From Alphaproteobacteria bacterium (lineage in GTDB: Bacteria > Pseudomonadota > Alphaproteobacteria > SHVW01), in NCBI GenBank assembly GCA_016869645.1, contig VGDO01000009.1:1-62078 (forward strand): a stretch of 62,078 nucleotides of DNA, written 5' to 3'. Under the pieces are notes generated by a model. That model saw only the letters and a list, made by a program, of their open reading frames with translations, did no database searches and had not been told where the DNA came from. This document shows, piece by piece, positions 9,389 to 18,597 of the stretch (the stretch's first letter is position 1; each line of letters opens with the position of its first letter). The position numbers were made by a program, and so were the translations under genes.

Positions 9389-10612
9389 ATGGACGCCACC
9401 GCCGCCGCTCCGGCCGCTTCCCTCAACTCCCTCCGCAAGGACGTCAAGGTCATCGGTCTCGTGGCGACCGCGCACATGGTCAGCCACTTCTACTATCTCG
9501 TGCTGCCGCCGCTGATGCCATTGATCAAGGCGGAACTCGGCATCAGCTACGAGGCGCTCGGCTATGCGCTGACCATGTTCAATCTGGTCAGCATGCTGAC
9601 CCAGACGCCGGTCGGCTTCCTGATCGACCGTTTCGGCGCGCGGCCGCTGCTGATCGCCGGGCTGATGCTCGGTGGCCTGGCAACCGTGATGGGCGCCTTC
9701 GCGCAATCCTATTGGCTGCTGCTGGCCATGATGGCGTTCGTCGGGCTCGCCAATTGCGTCTACCACCCGGCCGACTACTCGATCCTGTCGAGCTCGATCG
9801 CACCCGGCCGCATGGGCCGCGCCTTCGGCGCGCACAACTTCGCCGGCTATGTCGGCTTTGCGGCCGCACCGCCGCTCATGCTGCTGACCGCGAGCCTGTG
9901 GGACTGGCGCGGCGCGATGGTCTTCGCCGGACTGCTCGGCATCGCGATTGGGCTGCTGATCTGGAGCCAGGCCGAGGCCTTGCACTACGACCGCGCGGCG
10001 CCCGTCCCGGCGGGAAAGGCGGGCCCATCCTTCGCCGGCGCCGGCCTCCTGACCTCGATGCCGATTCTGCTGGCATTCTCCTTTTACGTGTGCACCTCGA
10101 TCGGCACGTCCGGGATCATGTCGTTCTCGGTCGTGGCGCTCCAGGCCGTACACGGCACGCCGCTCGAATTCGGCACGGCAGCGCTCAGCGGCTTTCTCGC
10201 CGCCGCGGCCGGCGGCGTCGCGATCGGCGGCATTCTCGCCGACCGCACGCGCCATCACGACCGCATCGCGGCCGTCGGATTGCTGTCGACCGCGACCATG
10301 CTGTGCGCCATCTCGTGGTTCTATCCGGGGCACGTCCTGATCGTCGCGGTCATGACCTGCGCCGGTTTTCTCCATGGCGCGATCAATCCGTCACGCGACA
10401 TGCTCGTGCGCTCGATCACGCCGCCGGGCCAGAGCGGCAAGGTGTTCGGCTTCGTCACCACCGGATCGAATCTCGGCGGCATCGTGGCGCCGCCGATCCT
10501 CGGCCGCATTCTCGACCATGGCGACGCGCATTGGATCTTCTGGATTTCGGCCGCCTTCCTGCTGCTCGCCGTTTTCGCCCGGCCGCGCCGACGGGACACG
10601 GCGGGCGCGTAG
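9389..10612 (+). CDS. MFS transporter
   Basis: A 407-residue integral membrane protein of the major facilitator superfamily. About twelve hydrophobic segments are seen in two halves. The loop between segments 2 and 3 reads GFLIDRFGARPLLIAGLM, the family signature. A central hydrophilic loop follows LIWSQAEALHYDRAAP. The start is placed at ATG 9389; ATG 9356 in frame would add eleven residues. The substrate is not evident. The next gene, a broken CoA-transferase, begins 39 bases later, so this carrier may once have served an acid degraded as its CoA ester. Confidence 0.87.
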   Translation: MDATAAAPAASLNSLRKDVKVIGLVATAHMVSHFYYLVLPPLMPLIKAELGISYEALGYALTMFNLVSMLTQTPVGFLIDRFGARPLLIAGLMLGGLATVMGAFAQSYWLLLAMMAFVGLANCVYHPADYSILSSSIAPGRMGRAFGAHNFAGYVGFAAAPPLMLLTASLWDWRGAMVFAGLLGIAIGLLIWSQAEALHYDRAAPVPAGKAGPSFAGAGLLTSMPILLAFSFYVCTSIGTSGIMSFSVVALQAVHGTPLEFGTAALSGFLAAAAGGVAIGGILADRTRHHDRIAAVGLLSTATMLCAISWFYPGHVLIVAVMTCAGFLHGAINPSRDMLVRSITPPGQSGKVFGFVTTGSNLGGIVAPPILGRILDHGDAHWIFWISAAFLLLAVFARPRRRDTAGA

Positions 10613-10651
10613 GACTTTGGGCCGGTCGCCAGGCAAGATCATGGCCACGCC

Positions 10652-11450
10652 ATGACCAGCCTTCCCGATCCACAGCCGCCCTCGCACAAATCTGGTCGCT
10701 CGCCCAAGGCGAGGCGTCGGCGCCCGGTCGCGCGACCATCTCGGGCCACGATCCGGCCCTGCCTTCAGTCTTTGCCGTCGGCACCGCGGCATCTGCGTCG
10801 ATCGCGGCCGCGGCGCTCGCTGCCGCGGAACTCTGGCATTTGCGTACGGGAAGCGCCCAAGCCGTGCACGTCGACATGCGCGCAGCGGCAGCCACTTTCC
10901 GCAGCGGGCGCTACCTGACGGTCGATGGCGGACCGCCGATCGATCCCTGGAGTCCGATCGCGGGCTACTACGAGACCGGCGATGGGCGCTGGATGCAGCT
11001 TCATACGAATTTTCCGCACCATCGCGACGGCGTGTTGCGCGTGCTCGGTTGCGTCGAGGATCGCCGGGCCGTCGCAGCAGCGCTTGCCGGCTGGCAGGGC
11101 CAGGAGCTCGAGGACACACTGGCGGCGGCCAACATGTGCGCAGGATTGGTCCGGTCATCCGAGGAATGGGCAACGCACGGGCAGGGGCGCGCGGTCGCCG
11201 CGTTGCCGCTCATGGAGATCATCAGGATCGGCGAAGCGCCACCGCGGCCGCTCGCGGCTGCGTCGGCGCATCCACTCTCAGGCGTGCGTGTGCTGGACCT
11301 CAGCCGGATCATCGCCGGCCCGGTGGCGGGCCGCGCCTTGGCGGAACATGGCGCGGATGTTCTGCTGATCACGGCGCCCCATCTGCCGAGTATTCCCTTG
11401 CTGGTCATGGACACGGGACGCGGCAAGCTGTCGGCGCAGCTAGAACTTAG
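10652..11450 (+). pseudogene. Truncated, frameshifted CaiB/BaiF CoA-transferase
   Basis: The reading frame from about 10670 to 11450 encodes the N-terminal part of a family III CoA-transferase: PVLPS-like start of the core (PALPSVFAVGTAASASIAAA), LRTGSAQAVHVDMRAAA, and LSGVRVLDLSRIIAGPVAGR. An intact gene would need about 450 residues. Two lesions are visible. First, the natural-looking start ATG 10652 (MTSLPDPQP) is in a different frame from the rest, implying a one-base shift near 10675-10685. Second, homology ends abruptly after DTGRGKLSAQLELR near 11450, where unrelated, less GC-rich sequence begins. The gene is therefore probably dead. Confidence 0.78.
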
Positions 11451-11503
11451 GCGATTCAAGATTCCAGAACTTCGAGCAAGCGGAGAACGAATACGAGCGG
11501 ACA

Positions 11504-11866
11504 ATGATGGATCAGACGCGCGGCAGAGTCCGTCGCGATGGTCGATTCCCTATCTTCTCAGACGGCGGCGTTGATTAACTCAGTCTGGAAGGCTCGGCCG
11601 GCCAAGAATGTGTCGGCTGTACGTATTATCGCTTTCAAACGTTCGACGCGCCGGCCGATCTGCTTCTGATCACAAGCGCAGGCACGATCTACGGAACCGA
11701 TGTCTTCGACGTCCTGATCGTCGATCCTAGAACTCAGTCCCTCGCAGAAGTAGATACCTTCGATATCTACCCCGCCCTGATTCCGACCTGCTTGTCGCTG
11801 TCTGCGGCAATTGTCACACGTCGAACCCCGGAGTCTGGGCCTTGTCAAGGAGAGGCGAACAGTTGA
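11504..11866 (+). pseudogene. Unrecognised ORF with an in-frame TAA
   Basis: One forward frame runs from ATG 11504 (MMDQTRGRVRRDGRFP) to a TGA at 11864-11866 and is interrupted once, by TAA at 11576-11578. The part after the stop reads like a real protein (LLLITSAGTIYGTDVFDVLI), but no ATG or GTG restart follows the TAA. The end overlaps the TTG start of the next small gene as TTGA, an arrangement typical of coupled genes. No family is recognised. Base composition looks less GC-rich than the neighbours, which suggests transferred or relict DNA inserted next to the broken CoA-transferase. Confidence 0.4.
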
Positions 11867-12081
11867 CGGTCGAGTTTGAGGCCGACCCGAGCGACGCTGA
11901 CGACCACTTCTGCGAAGAGCACGAGATGAGGTGGCTCAGCGATACAAAGGCGGAATTGTTGCTACAATTCTTTGGTCGCGGCGCATCGGACTGGCGCACC
12001 TATGAGTTGGAGCGCCTGGGCGAGGGACGGTGGGAACTTAAGCCCGTCGGCAAGCGAGCAGCGCCCTCGCCGTCACCCTGA
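11863..12081 (+). CDS. Small hypothetical protein
   Basis: A 72-residue acidic-to-neutral protein with no recognised domain, starting MTVEFEADPSDADDHFCEEH from TTG 11863. AAGGAGAG at 11847-11854 is a good ribosome-binding site for this start. The start overlaps the preceding stop as TTGA, implying translational coupling. The sequence is rich in Glu, Asp and Trp, with no signal peptide or membrane segment. A 9-bp hairpin follows the stop. Function unknown. Confidence 0.45.
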   Translation: MTVEFEADPSDADDHFCEEHEMRWLSDTKAELLLQFFGRGASDWRTYELERLGEGRWELKPVGKRAAPSPSP

Positions 12082-12090
12082 CACGAAAAC

Positions 12091-12115
12091 GGGGTGCTCA
12101 AAATTCGAGCACCCC
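12091..12115. terminator. Hairpin between convergent small genes
   Basis: GGGGTGCTC (12091-12099) and GAGCACCCC (12107-12115) form a perfect 9-bp stem with an AT-rich 7-base loop. It lies 10 bases after the small forward gene and 75 bases beyond the end of the convergent secreted-protein gene. On the leftward strand the stem is followed by GTTTTCGT, a weak T-rich tail, so it may terminate in that direction as well. Confidence 0.55.
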
Positions 12116-12190
12116 GCAGATCGCGCAACGTCGACTATGCGCCGGGTTCTTGCGTCCCGAGTGTACGGCCGTCGTCAGAAATCCGTGTCG

Positions 12191-12549
12191 TTATTCCGTC
12201 ACGTAGGACGCGGTGTCGCTCGCCTTGTCGTATTTCAGCGTCACGACATTGATCTCGCAGAGGTTGAGGCCGCGGAAGAGCGACCAGCTGTTGTCGGTCC
12301 ACGTGACCTTGATGTTCCAGGTGCAGCCCTTGTCGGCGCCGGTGAACTTCACGTCGAAGCGCGCGCCGTCGCGCAGGACGTTGCTCAGCTCGTTTCGTTG
12401 AAGTTGTTGTCGTTGGGCGCATTGACCCCGAGAAACTTGATGTCATAGCCGGTCCCGTTGACCAGGGTGAAGTTGCGATCGTCAGCGAACGACACCGCCG
12501 ACAGCAGCGTGGCAGCCGCGGCGATGCTCGTGAAAAGAGACGTCCTCAT
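12191..12549 (-). pseudogene. Small secreted protein with a one-base frameshift
   Basis: From ATG 12549 the product begins with a clear signal peptide (MRTSLFTSIAAAATLLSAVS, cleavage likely after SFA), then DDRNFTLVNGTGYDIKFLGV. The frame stops early at TGA after NNFNETS. One base over, the frame continues as ELSNVLRDGARFDVKF and CTWNIKVTWTDNSW and ends at TAA 12191. Joined, they would give about 119 residues. The mature part resembles a family of small periplasmic proteins of unknown role found in Rhizobiales and relatives. A GGGAG ribosome-binding site precedes the ATG. Whether the shift is real or a sequencing error cannot be told here. Confidence 0.7.
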
Positions 12550-12820
12550 CAGTTACTCCCTTGCGTTTTGGATGTGATCAGCATGGCACCAGTCGTCACG
12601 ACCCCCTGCGCGGCATTCGCCTCGCCCGTGTCGTGCGCCGAAAAGATACGGAGTGGGGAACTCGACTATGGCCCGTCGTGATTTTCTGGAGCCAGCGGCA
12701 CGTGGGAATGTTATGCCGCTTCGCTTACGACGCTATGACAAGGATCGAGGACGCTCAATCAGGGGAAATGCGTAGAGGCTATGCACAACTTCGTTCGCCA
12801 CGCAGAACCGAACGGCAACA
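12550..12820. other. Intergenic region, no supported gene
   Basis: The 271 bases upstream of the secreted-protein gene and downstream of the MFS gene stop hold only a weak forward reading frame (12561-12824, Arg-rich) that lacks a ribosome-binding site and recognisable sequence. The promoter of the leftward secreted-protein gene should lie here, but no convincing -35/-10 pair was found. Confidence 0.4.
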
Positions 12821-14076
12821 TTAACCGGTCGATTGCGCCGACGACGCGCTGGTCGGCGATGTAGCCACGAGGTGCCTCAGCCATAACGTCGCCGCGACCA
12901 GCGCAATCGAGATGCCGGCGAGCAGCCAGAGCCCGGCGTCGAATCCACCGGTCGCGTCGTAGAGCATGCCGATCACCAGCGGGCCGGAGGCGCCGCCGAT
13001 TTCGGCGGCCGAGAAGAACAGTCCGCTCGCGGTTCCCGCATTGCCTTCGCCCACGCCACGCAGCTCGACCAAGGTCAGGATCGCGACCGTCATCAGCGCG
13101 CCGCGCACGAAGCCCTGCATGATCAATCCGCCGAGCAGCACGAATCCGGCCTCGGCATGCAGCAGCAGGCTGGCGACGGCGGCCGCCAGGCACAGCGCCA
13201 CGATGACCGCAATGCGCCGCTCCGACGTCGCGAGCCTAGGAATGGTCAGCGAGGCCATCACGCCAACAATGGTCGGGATTGCCGCCCAGTAGCCCGCCTG
13301 GGCGGCTGACATGCCGCTCCGGCGCAGCAGCTCGGGCAGCCAGTTGTTGAGCCCGTGATTGAACAGGAAGATGCCGACCGCCATGGCGAGGATGAGGCGC
13401 ACGGCGGGCAGGCGCAGCAGCGCCAGCAACACCTCGCGCTGGGACCGGCGCGGCGCGGCCGCGACGCGGCGCGCCATCTCGCGCGCCGCCGGATGGGCGA
13501 TGACCGCGAGCCAGACCAGCCCGCTCGCCAAAGTCGCTGCCGCCCAGACCATGAGCACGCGGCGCCAGTCATGTCCCAGCCAGGGCATGAAGACCGAATT
13601 GCTGAGCGACAGCGCCAGCACGCTGCCGATCGCCGGGCCGGTCATGTAGATGCCCATGGCGAGGCCGCGCTCGCGGCCGCGGAACCACAGGCTCACCACC
13701 TTGGGAGCACCCGAGGAGATGATCGGGCCGCCCAATCCGAAGACGGCGACCGCGAGGCAGAGCGTCAGATAGTCGACCGCGTAGCTGCGCATGACGCCGG
13801 AGAGGCCGATCAGGACCGTGCCGAGGAAGAGGGCGCGGCCGGGCCCCAGCCGGTCGAGCAGCGCGCCGCATGGCACCGAGGAGACGATGTAGACGAGCTG
13901 CCACACGCCCATGATGCTGCCCATGGCGGAGTGGCTGAGCCCAAGGTCGCGCGTGATCGGCTCGACCAGCGGCGCCAGGCCGATATTGGTCAGGCCGAAG
14001 CAGAAATAGGGCAGCCAGACGCCGGCTAGCATCAACCAGCGCACCGGCGGTGCGCCAGTGGTGGCAGGCGCGTCGG

Positions 14077-14080
<4 letters not shown>
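12821..14080 (-). CDS. MFS transporter
   Basis: A 419-residue inner-membrane carrier of the major facilitator superfamily and the last gene of a large leftward operon. The start is TTG 14080 (MTDAPATTGAPPVRWLMLAG); it overlaps the stop of the aldolase gene as TTGA, so translation is probably coupled. The frame stays open to 14527, but that stretch only mirrors the aldolase. Twelve hydrophobic segments are apparent, with the loop GALLDRLGPGRALFLGTVLI between segments 2 and 3. Its place in the operon suggests uptake or export of the operon's substrate or product; which one is unknown. Confidence 0.85.
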
Positions 14081-15117
<1,037 letters not shown>

Positions 15118-15216
15118 CGACAGGGTCCGCTCGCGATTGGAAAGGGCCCCAGGCTAGAGCGCGCGCGCCGGCTTGTACATCGGCCACCCCATGCAACGGA
15201 CGCAGAGTGGCCGCGC

Positions 15217-15549
15217 TTATTTGGCCAGCGGAATCTCGATCGTGGTCAGCGGCACGTGCTGCTGGCAGCCATAGACATCCGATTCGCCGAGATCGCCCGA
15301 GCTGATCGGCCGGCGAATTGTGATCTTGATGGCGAGCGCCGGGTCATAGGCGCGGCACACCAGCACCGCGTTGTTCGACACGTTGTAGAGCCGCGCAATC
15401 AGCTCGCGCGTGATGACGCCGCTCTGCTTGACCAGCTCGTAGTTGAGGCGTTCCTCGAACATGATGTCGAAGGTCAGCTCGAATGGCCCGGCGTTCTTGC
15501 TGCGGATGACCTGGGCGAGATCGAGGATCTTGGCGGTGCGCACTGGCAT
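15217..15549 (-). CDS. DUF4387 domain-containing protein
   Basis: A 110-residue protein that is one complete DUF4387 domain, with RSKNAGPFELTFDIMFEE and a C-terminal GCQQHVPLTTIEIPLAK. The family has no established biochemical role. It is regularly encoded next to, or fused to, AtuA/DUF1446 proteins, and here it starts 6 bases after the AtuA stop. That tight linkage supports a two-subunit enzyme. No signal peptide or membrane segment is present. Confidence 0.88.
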   Translation of the reverse strand: MPVRTAKILDLAQVIRSKNAGPFELTFDIMFEERLNYELVKQSGVITRELIARLYNVSNNAVLVCRAYDPALAIKITIRRPISSGDLGESDVYGCQQHVPLTTIEIPLAK

Positions 15550-15555
15550 GGCGGC

Positions 15556-16923
15556 TCAGTTCTTCACGTCGATCATCTGCATCGGAAAGATCTCGCACGG
15601 GTCGGCAAGCGGCAGCAGGTGATAGGCCGAGAACCGGTAGGCCGGTCCGACCGGAATGTTGAAGGGCGAGAACGGGTACGCCAGGTTGCCGGCCGTCGTG
15701 ATGATGCCGGGATAGCTCGCATGTTGCAGCGTGCCGCGCACGTACATGGCGATCGCATTGGCCAGTTCCTGCGTGCCGGCAACCGCCTCGATCAGCAGCC
15801 CGACCTCGTGCGGCACGGCATTCTTCTCCGGCTCGAGATTGCGCATGACCGCATTGCGGCCGTAGACGTGGAAGTCGAGCACGCAGCGCTGCTCCTGCCA
15901 CATGGGGAAACGCTTGAGAGCCCGTTGACGCGCCGCCTCGAGGACCTCGTCGAGCTGCCGGATCATGATCGCATCGCGGATACCGACCATGACCACGCTG
16001 CGCTGGCCGACCAGCTCGGCGCCCTCGAGCTTCACGCGATAGACCTTGTCAGGTACGAAGGCGCTGCCGGTGACGCGCACGGTGCGCTCGTCCTCCTGCT
16101 CGAACACGGTGTGGGTCAGGTCGTTGATGCCGCCGGGGCCCGGCTGGATGCACGGGTCGCCCCGTTCGTAGAGCGAATGGGCGGCAACCGAAATGGTCGT
16201 GCAGCGATGCGCCGCGTTGCCGGGACGCACGACGAAATGATCGCGCCGGATGCGACCGATCATCGGCTCGGCGAGATCGCAGGGCACGGCGGAGATGCCG
16301 GCACACTCCAGGATCTTGCCCATGTGGAGCGCGAGGCCGCGGTCGAATCCCCTCATGATCGGCAGCGCAGCGAACAGTACGTCGTCGCAGGCGCGGCCGG
16401 CGATGACCACCTCGGCCCCCTCCTCCAGCGCCCGGACGATCGGCTCGACACCCATCTGGGCACAAATCGGACCGCACCGGTCGATCACCTCGTCGCCGAG
16501 ACCGTGTTCCGGCCCCAGGCTCTCGAGCCCACCGGCGGCGGCGACGCGGCGCTTGAGGTCCGTCTTGTCCAGCTCGGCATCGATCACCGCCACGCGGAAC
16601 GACAGCGCATGCTCGCGCGCGATCTCGCGGATCACCTCGACCCCGTCCATGAGCTGCTTGCGCGCGCCGCTGGTGAAGACCGAGCCGACGATGAGCGGAA
16701 TCTTCCGCTCGCGTGCCGCGCGCAGCATCGTCGACAGATCGTGCTTGTAGGTCGCGCGCGGCAGGAACATCGAGGCCGTGCCGTGATAGTACGGCCCCAT
16801 GTCGGTCGAGCCGGCATCCTGGCCAATGAAGTCGGGTCCGTCTTCAAGTCCGGCCTTGAAGGCGTCCAGGTTGTAGCCGCTGCCGAGCGATCCGGAGGGT
16901 GCGAGGCCGACAATTTCATCCAT
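15556..16923 (-). CDS. Acyclic terpene utilization AtuA family protein (DUF1446)
   Basis: A 455-residue cytoplasmic protein of the AtuA/DUF1446 family. Members are linked to acyclic terpene (citronellol/geraniol) use in Pseudomonas, but their reaction is not established. Family features include the N-terminal GSLGSGYNLDAFKAGL and DFIGQDAGSTDMGPYYHG, a central GRACDDVLFAALP, and RVHVYGRNAVM-like C-terminal sequence (DFHVYGRNAVMRNLEPE). It is co-transcribed with the DUF4387 gene and lies downstream of an acyl-CoA ligase, separated by a strong palindrome. The neighbourhood suggests a CoA-ester pathway for a branched or hydroxylated acid rather than proven terpene use. Confidence 0.87.
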   Translation of the reverse strand: MDEIVGLAPSGSLGSGYNLDAFKAGLEDGPDFIGQDAGSTDMGPYYHGTASMFLPRATYKHDLSTMLRAARERKIPLIVGSVFTSGARKQLMDGVEVIREIAREHALSFRVAVIDAELDKTDLKRRVAAAGGLESLGPEHGLGDEVIDRCGPICAQMGVEPIVRALEEGAEVVIAGRACDDVLFAALPIMRGFDRGLALHMGKILECAGISAVPCDLAEPMIGRIRRDHFVVRPGNAAHRCTTISVAAHSLYERGDPCIQPGPGGINDLTHTVFEQEDERTVRVTGSAFVPDKVYRVKLEGAELVGQRSVVMVGIRDAIMIRQLDEVLEAARQRALKRFPMWQEQRCVLDFHVYGRNAVMRNLEPEKNAVPHEVGLLIEAVAGTQELANAIAMYVRGTLQHASYPGIITTAGNLAYPFSPFNIPVGPAYRFSAYHLLPLADPCEIFPMQMIDVKN

Positions 16924-16946
16924 GGGCTTTCATTCCGCCAACATAC

Positions 16947-17000
16947 GCCTCATCCTGAGCCTCGGGCGAACCGGGCTTCGCCCGAGGCTCAGGATGAGGC
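16947..17000. repeat. Perfect 24-bp palindrome (REP-like element)
   Basis: Arms 16947-16970 and 16977-17000 are exact reverse complements around the 6-base loop CCGGGC. The arm core CTCATCCTGAGC also occurs in part near 6028-6040. The right arm contains the stop codon (16989-16991) of the acyl-CoA ligase gene. In the transcript it would form a very stable hairpin between the ligase and AtuA genes, which could attenuate or protect the mRNA. Confidence 0.9.
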
Positions 17001-18587
17001 AGTAGGAGAGCTAAGTCGCTTACGATCGACAGCATAGCCTGAAGCCTCGAGATCCCAGCGATCTGCGACCGATCGCGACAGCTCGGCTTTCTTGATTCGC
17101 TGCGTCGGCGTCTTGGGAAATTCGTCGATGAAGGCGACATAGCGCGGGATCTGAAAATAGGGCAGACGCGGCTCGCACCATTTGATCAGCTCGAGCGGAT
17201 CGAGACGCCGGTCGGGCGGCAGGCGCACGAACAGCTTCAGATCTTCGTCGCCGAGCTCGCTCGGCACGCCGACCAGCGCGCATTCCTCGACCGCCTGATG
17301 ATCGACCACGACGCGCTCGACCTCCCAGGCCGAGATGTTGACGCCGCGCCGGCGCACGACGTCTTTCTTGCGGCCGGCGAAGTAGAGATAGCCTTGCACG
17401 TCGCGCCGCGCCAGGTCACCGGTGCAGCACCACTCCTCGCGCATGGCCGCGCGCGTCGCCTCGGCATTGCGGAAATATCCCAGGAAGTGCAGACCGGGCA
17501 CGCGGGCGCGCACGAGAATCTCGCCGACCTCGCCGGTCGCCACCTCGGCGCCAGTGTCGTCGGCCAGCCTGACGTCGAAGCACGACAGGGGCTTGCCGAT
17601 CGAGCCGTGCCGGCGGTCGACGTTGACCGTGACGAAGGTGATCATCTCCGACAGGCCGTAGCCTTCGCGCACCGTCACGCCGAAGCGCTGCTCCAGGGCA
17701 TTGATCGCCTCGACGGGACAGCCGCCACCCCAGGCGATGCGCACTTTGTGCGCGCGGTCATCGGCGCGCGGCGGCTGCTTCAGCAGCATCTGCACGACGC
17801 CGCCGAGATAATGGACATGAGTGACGCCGTAGCGGCGCGCCTGGTCCCAGAATTTCGAGGCGCTGAAGCGATCGACCATGGCGAGCGTAATCGGCTCGAG
17901 CGCCGCCGCGATGACCACGGCGACGCCCGCGCCATGGTAGAGCGGCTCCCACAGCAGAAAGACGTCTCCTGCCTTCATGCCGGTCAGGCGCTTGATGCCG
18001 AGCGGGCCGGCGCGCAGCGTGCGGTCCGATTTGAGCACGCCCTTGGACGGACCGGTCGTGCCGGAGCTTGGTGTGAACGCGAGGATATCGTCGGGCGCGA
18101 CACGGCTCGGCGGCATCGTCCGGTTGGCACCGTTCCGCAACGCCTCGAACGTCCCCGCCGCGCCGCCGGAGCTGCGCCAGATCACCGGCCCCTTGAAGCC
18201 GCGATCGAGAATCGGGCGGATCTGCTCGGCATAGCTGGCGTCGACGATCAGCGCATGCGGCTCGAATTGTTCGAACAGGTAGTCGAGTGCCGCGCCCTTG
18301 AAATGCGTGTTGACCGGCACGCGGATCAGCGCCGCCTTCATCAGGGCGAAAATCGCCACAATATGGTCGGGGTGGCTCGGCACCATGAGGCCGACGCGGT
18401 CGCCTGACTTGAGCCCCATGGCCAGGAGCCCGTTGGCGAGCGCATTGGCGCGAGCGTTGACCTCGCCATAGGTGTAGGCACGATCCTCGAAGCGACAGAA
18501 GACATGATCGGGCGCCTCGCGCGCACGACGCTCCATGATCTCGGCAACCGTTGCCTCGCCCACCTCGTCCATATCGATATGATCCAT
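16989..18587 (-). CDS. AMP-forming acyl-CoA synthetase (second copy)
   Basis: A 532-residue adenylate-forming ligase that activates a carboxylic acid with ATP and coenzyme A; nearest in style to crotonobetaine/carnitine-CoA ligases. The P-loop-like motif reads FTPSSGTTGPSKGVLKSDR, followed by GYGLSEMITF, the hinge-side CTGDLARRDVQGYLYFAGRK and a C-terminal lysine in TQRIKKAEL. It is clearly paralogous to the ligase at 21722-23410: the ends share RLDPLELIKWCEPR and PYFQIPRYVAFI. The last eight residues are encoded within or beside a palindromic repeat, so its tail was probably replaced by that element. It starts 10 bases after the ABC permease stop. Confidence 0.9.
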   Translation of the reverse strand: MDHIDMDEVGEATVAEIMERRAREAPDHVFCRFEDRAYTYGEVNARANALANGLLAMGLKSGDRVGLMVPSHPDHIVAIFALMKAALIRVPVNTHFKGAALDYLFEQFEPHALIVDASYAEQIRPILDRGFKGPVIWRSSGGAAGTFEALRNGANRTMPPSRVAPDDILAFTPSSGTTGPSKGVLKSDRTLRAGPLGIKRLTGMKAGDVFLLWEPLYHGAGVAVVIAAALEPITLAMVDRFSASKFWDQARRYGVTHVHYLGGVVQMLLKQPPRADDRAHKVRIAWGGGCPVEAINALEQRFGVTVREGYGLSEMITFVTVNVDRRHGSIGKPLSCFDVRLADDTGAEVATGEVGEILVRARVPGLHFLGYFRNAEATRAAMREEWCCTGDLARRDVQGYLYFAGRKKDVVRRRGVNISAWEVERVVVDHQAVEECALVGVPSELGDEDLKLFVRLPPDRRLDPLELIKWCEPRLPYFQIPRYVAFIDEFPKTPTQRIKKAELSRSVADRWDLEASGYAVDRKRLSSPTASS

Positions 18588-18597
18588 GGCGCGGCCG

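Noticed and set aside
9190..11574. Possible giant fusion of MFS and CoA-transferase in one frame
   Set aside because: The MFS sequence is in a different frame; the first two-thirds of the long frame is only its shadow, and only the last third is CoA-transferase-like.
12561..12824. Small forward gene between the secreted protein and the MFS genes
   Set aside because: No ribosome-binding site, Arg-rich shadow-like composition and no recognisable sequence.
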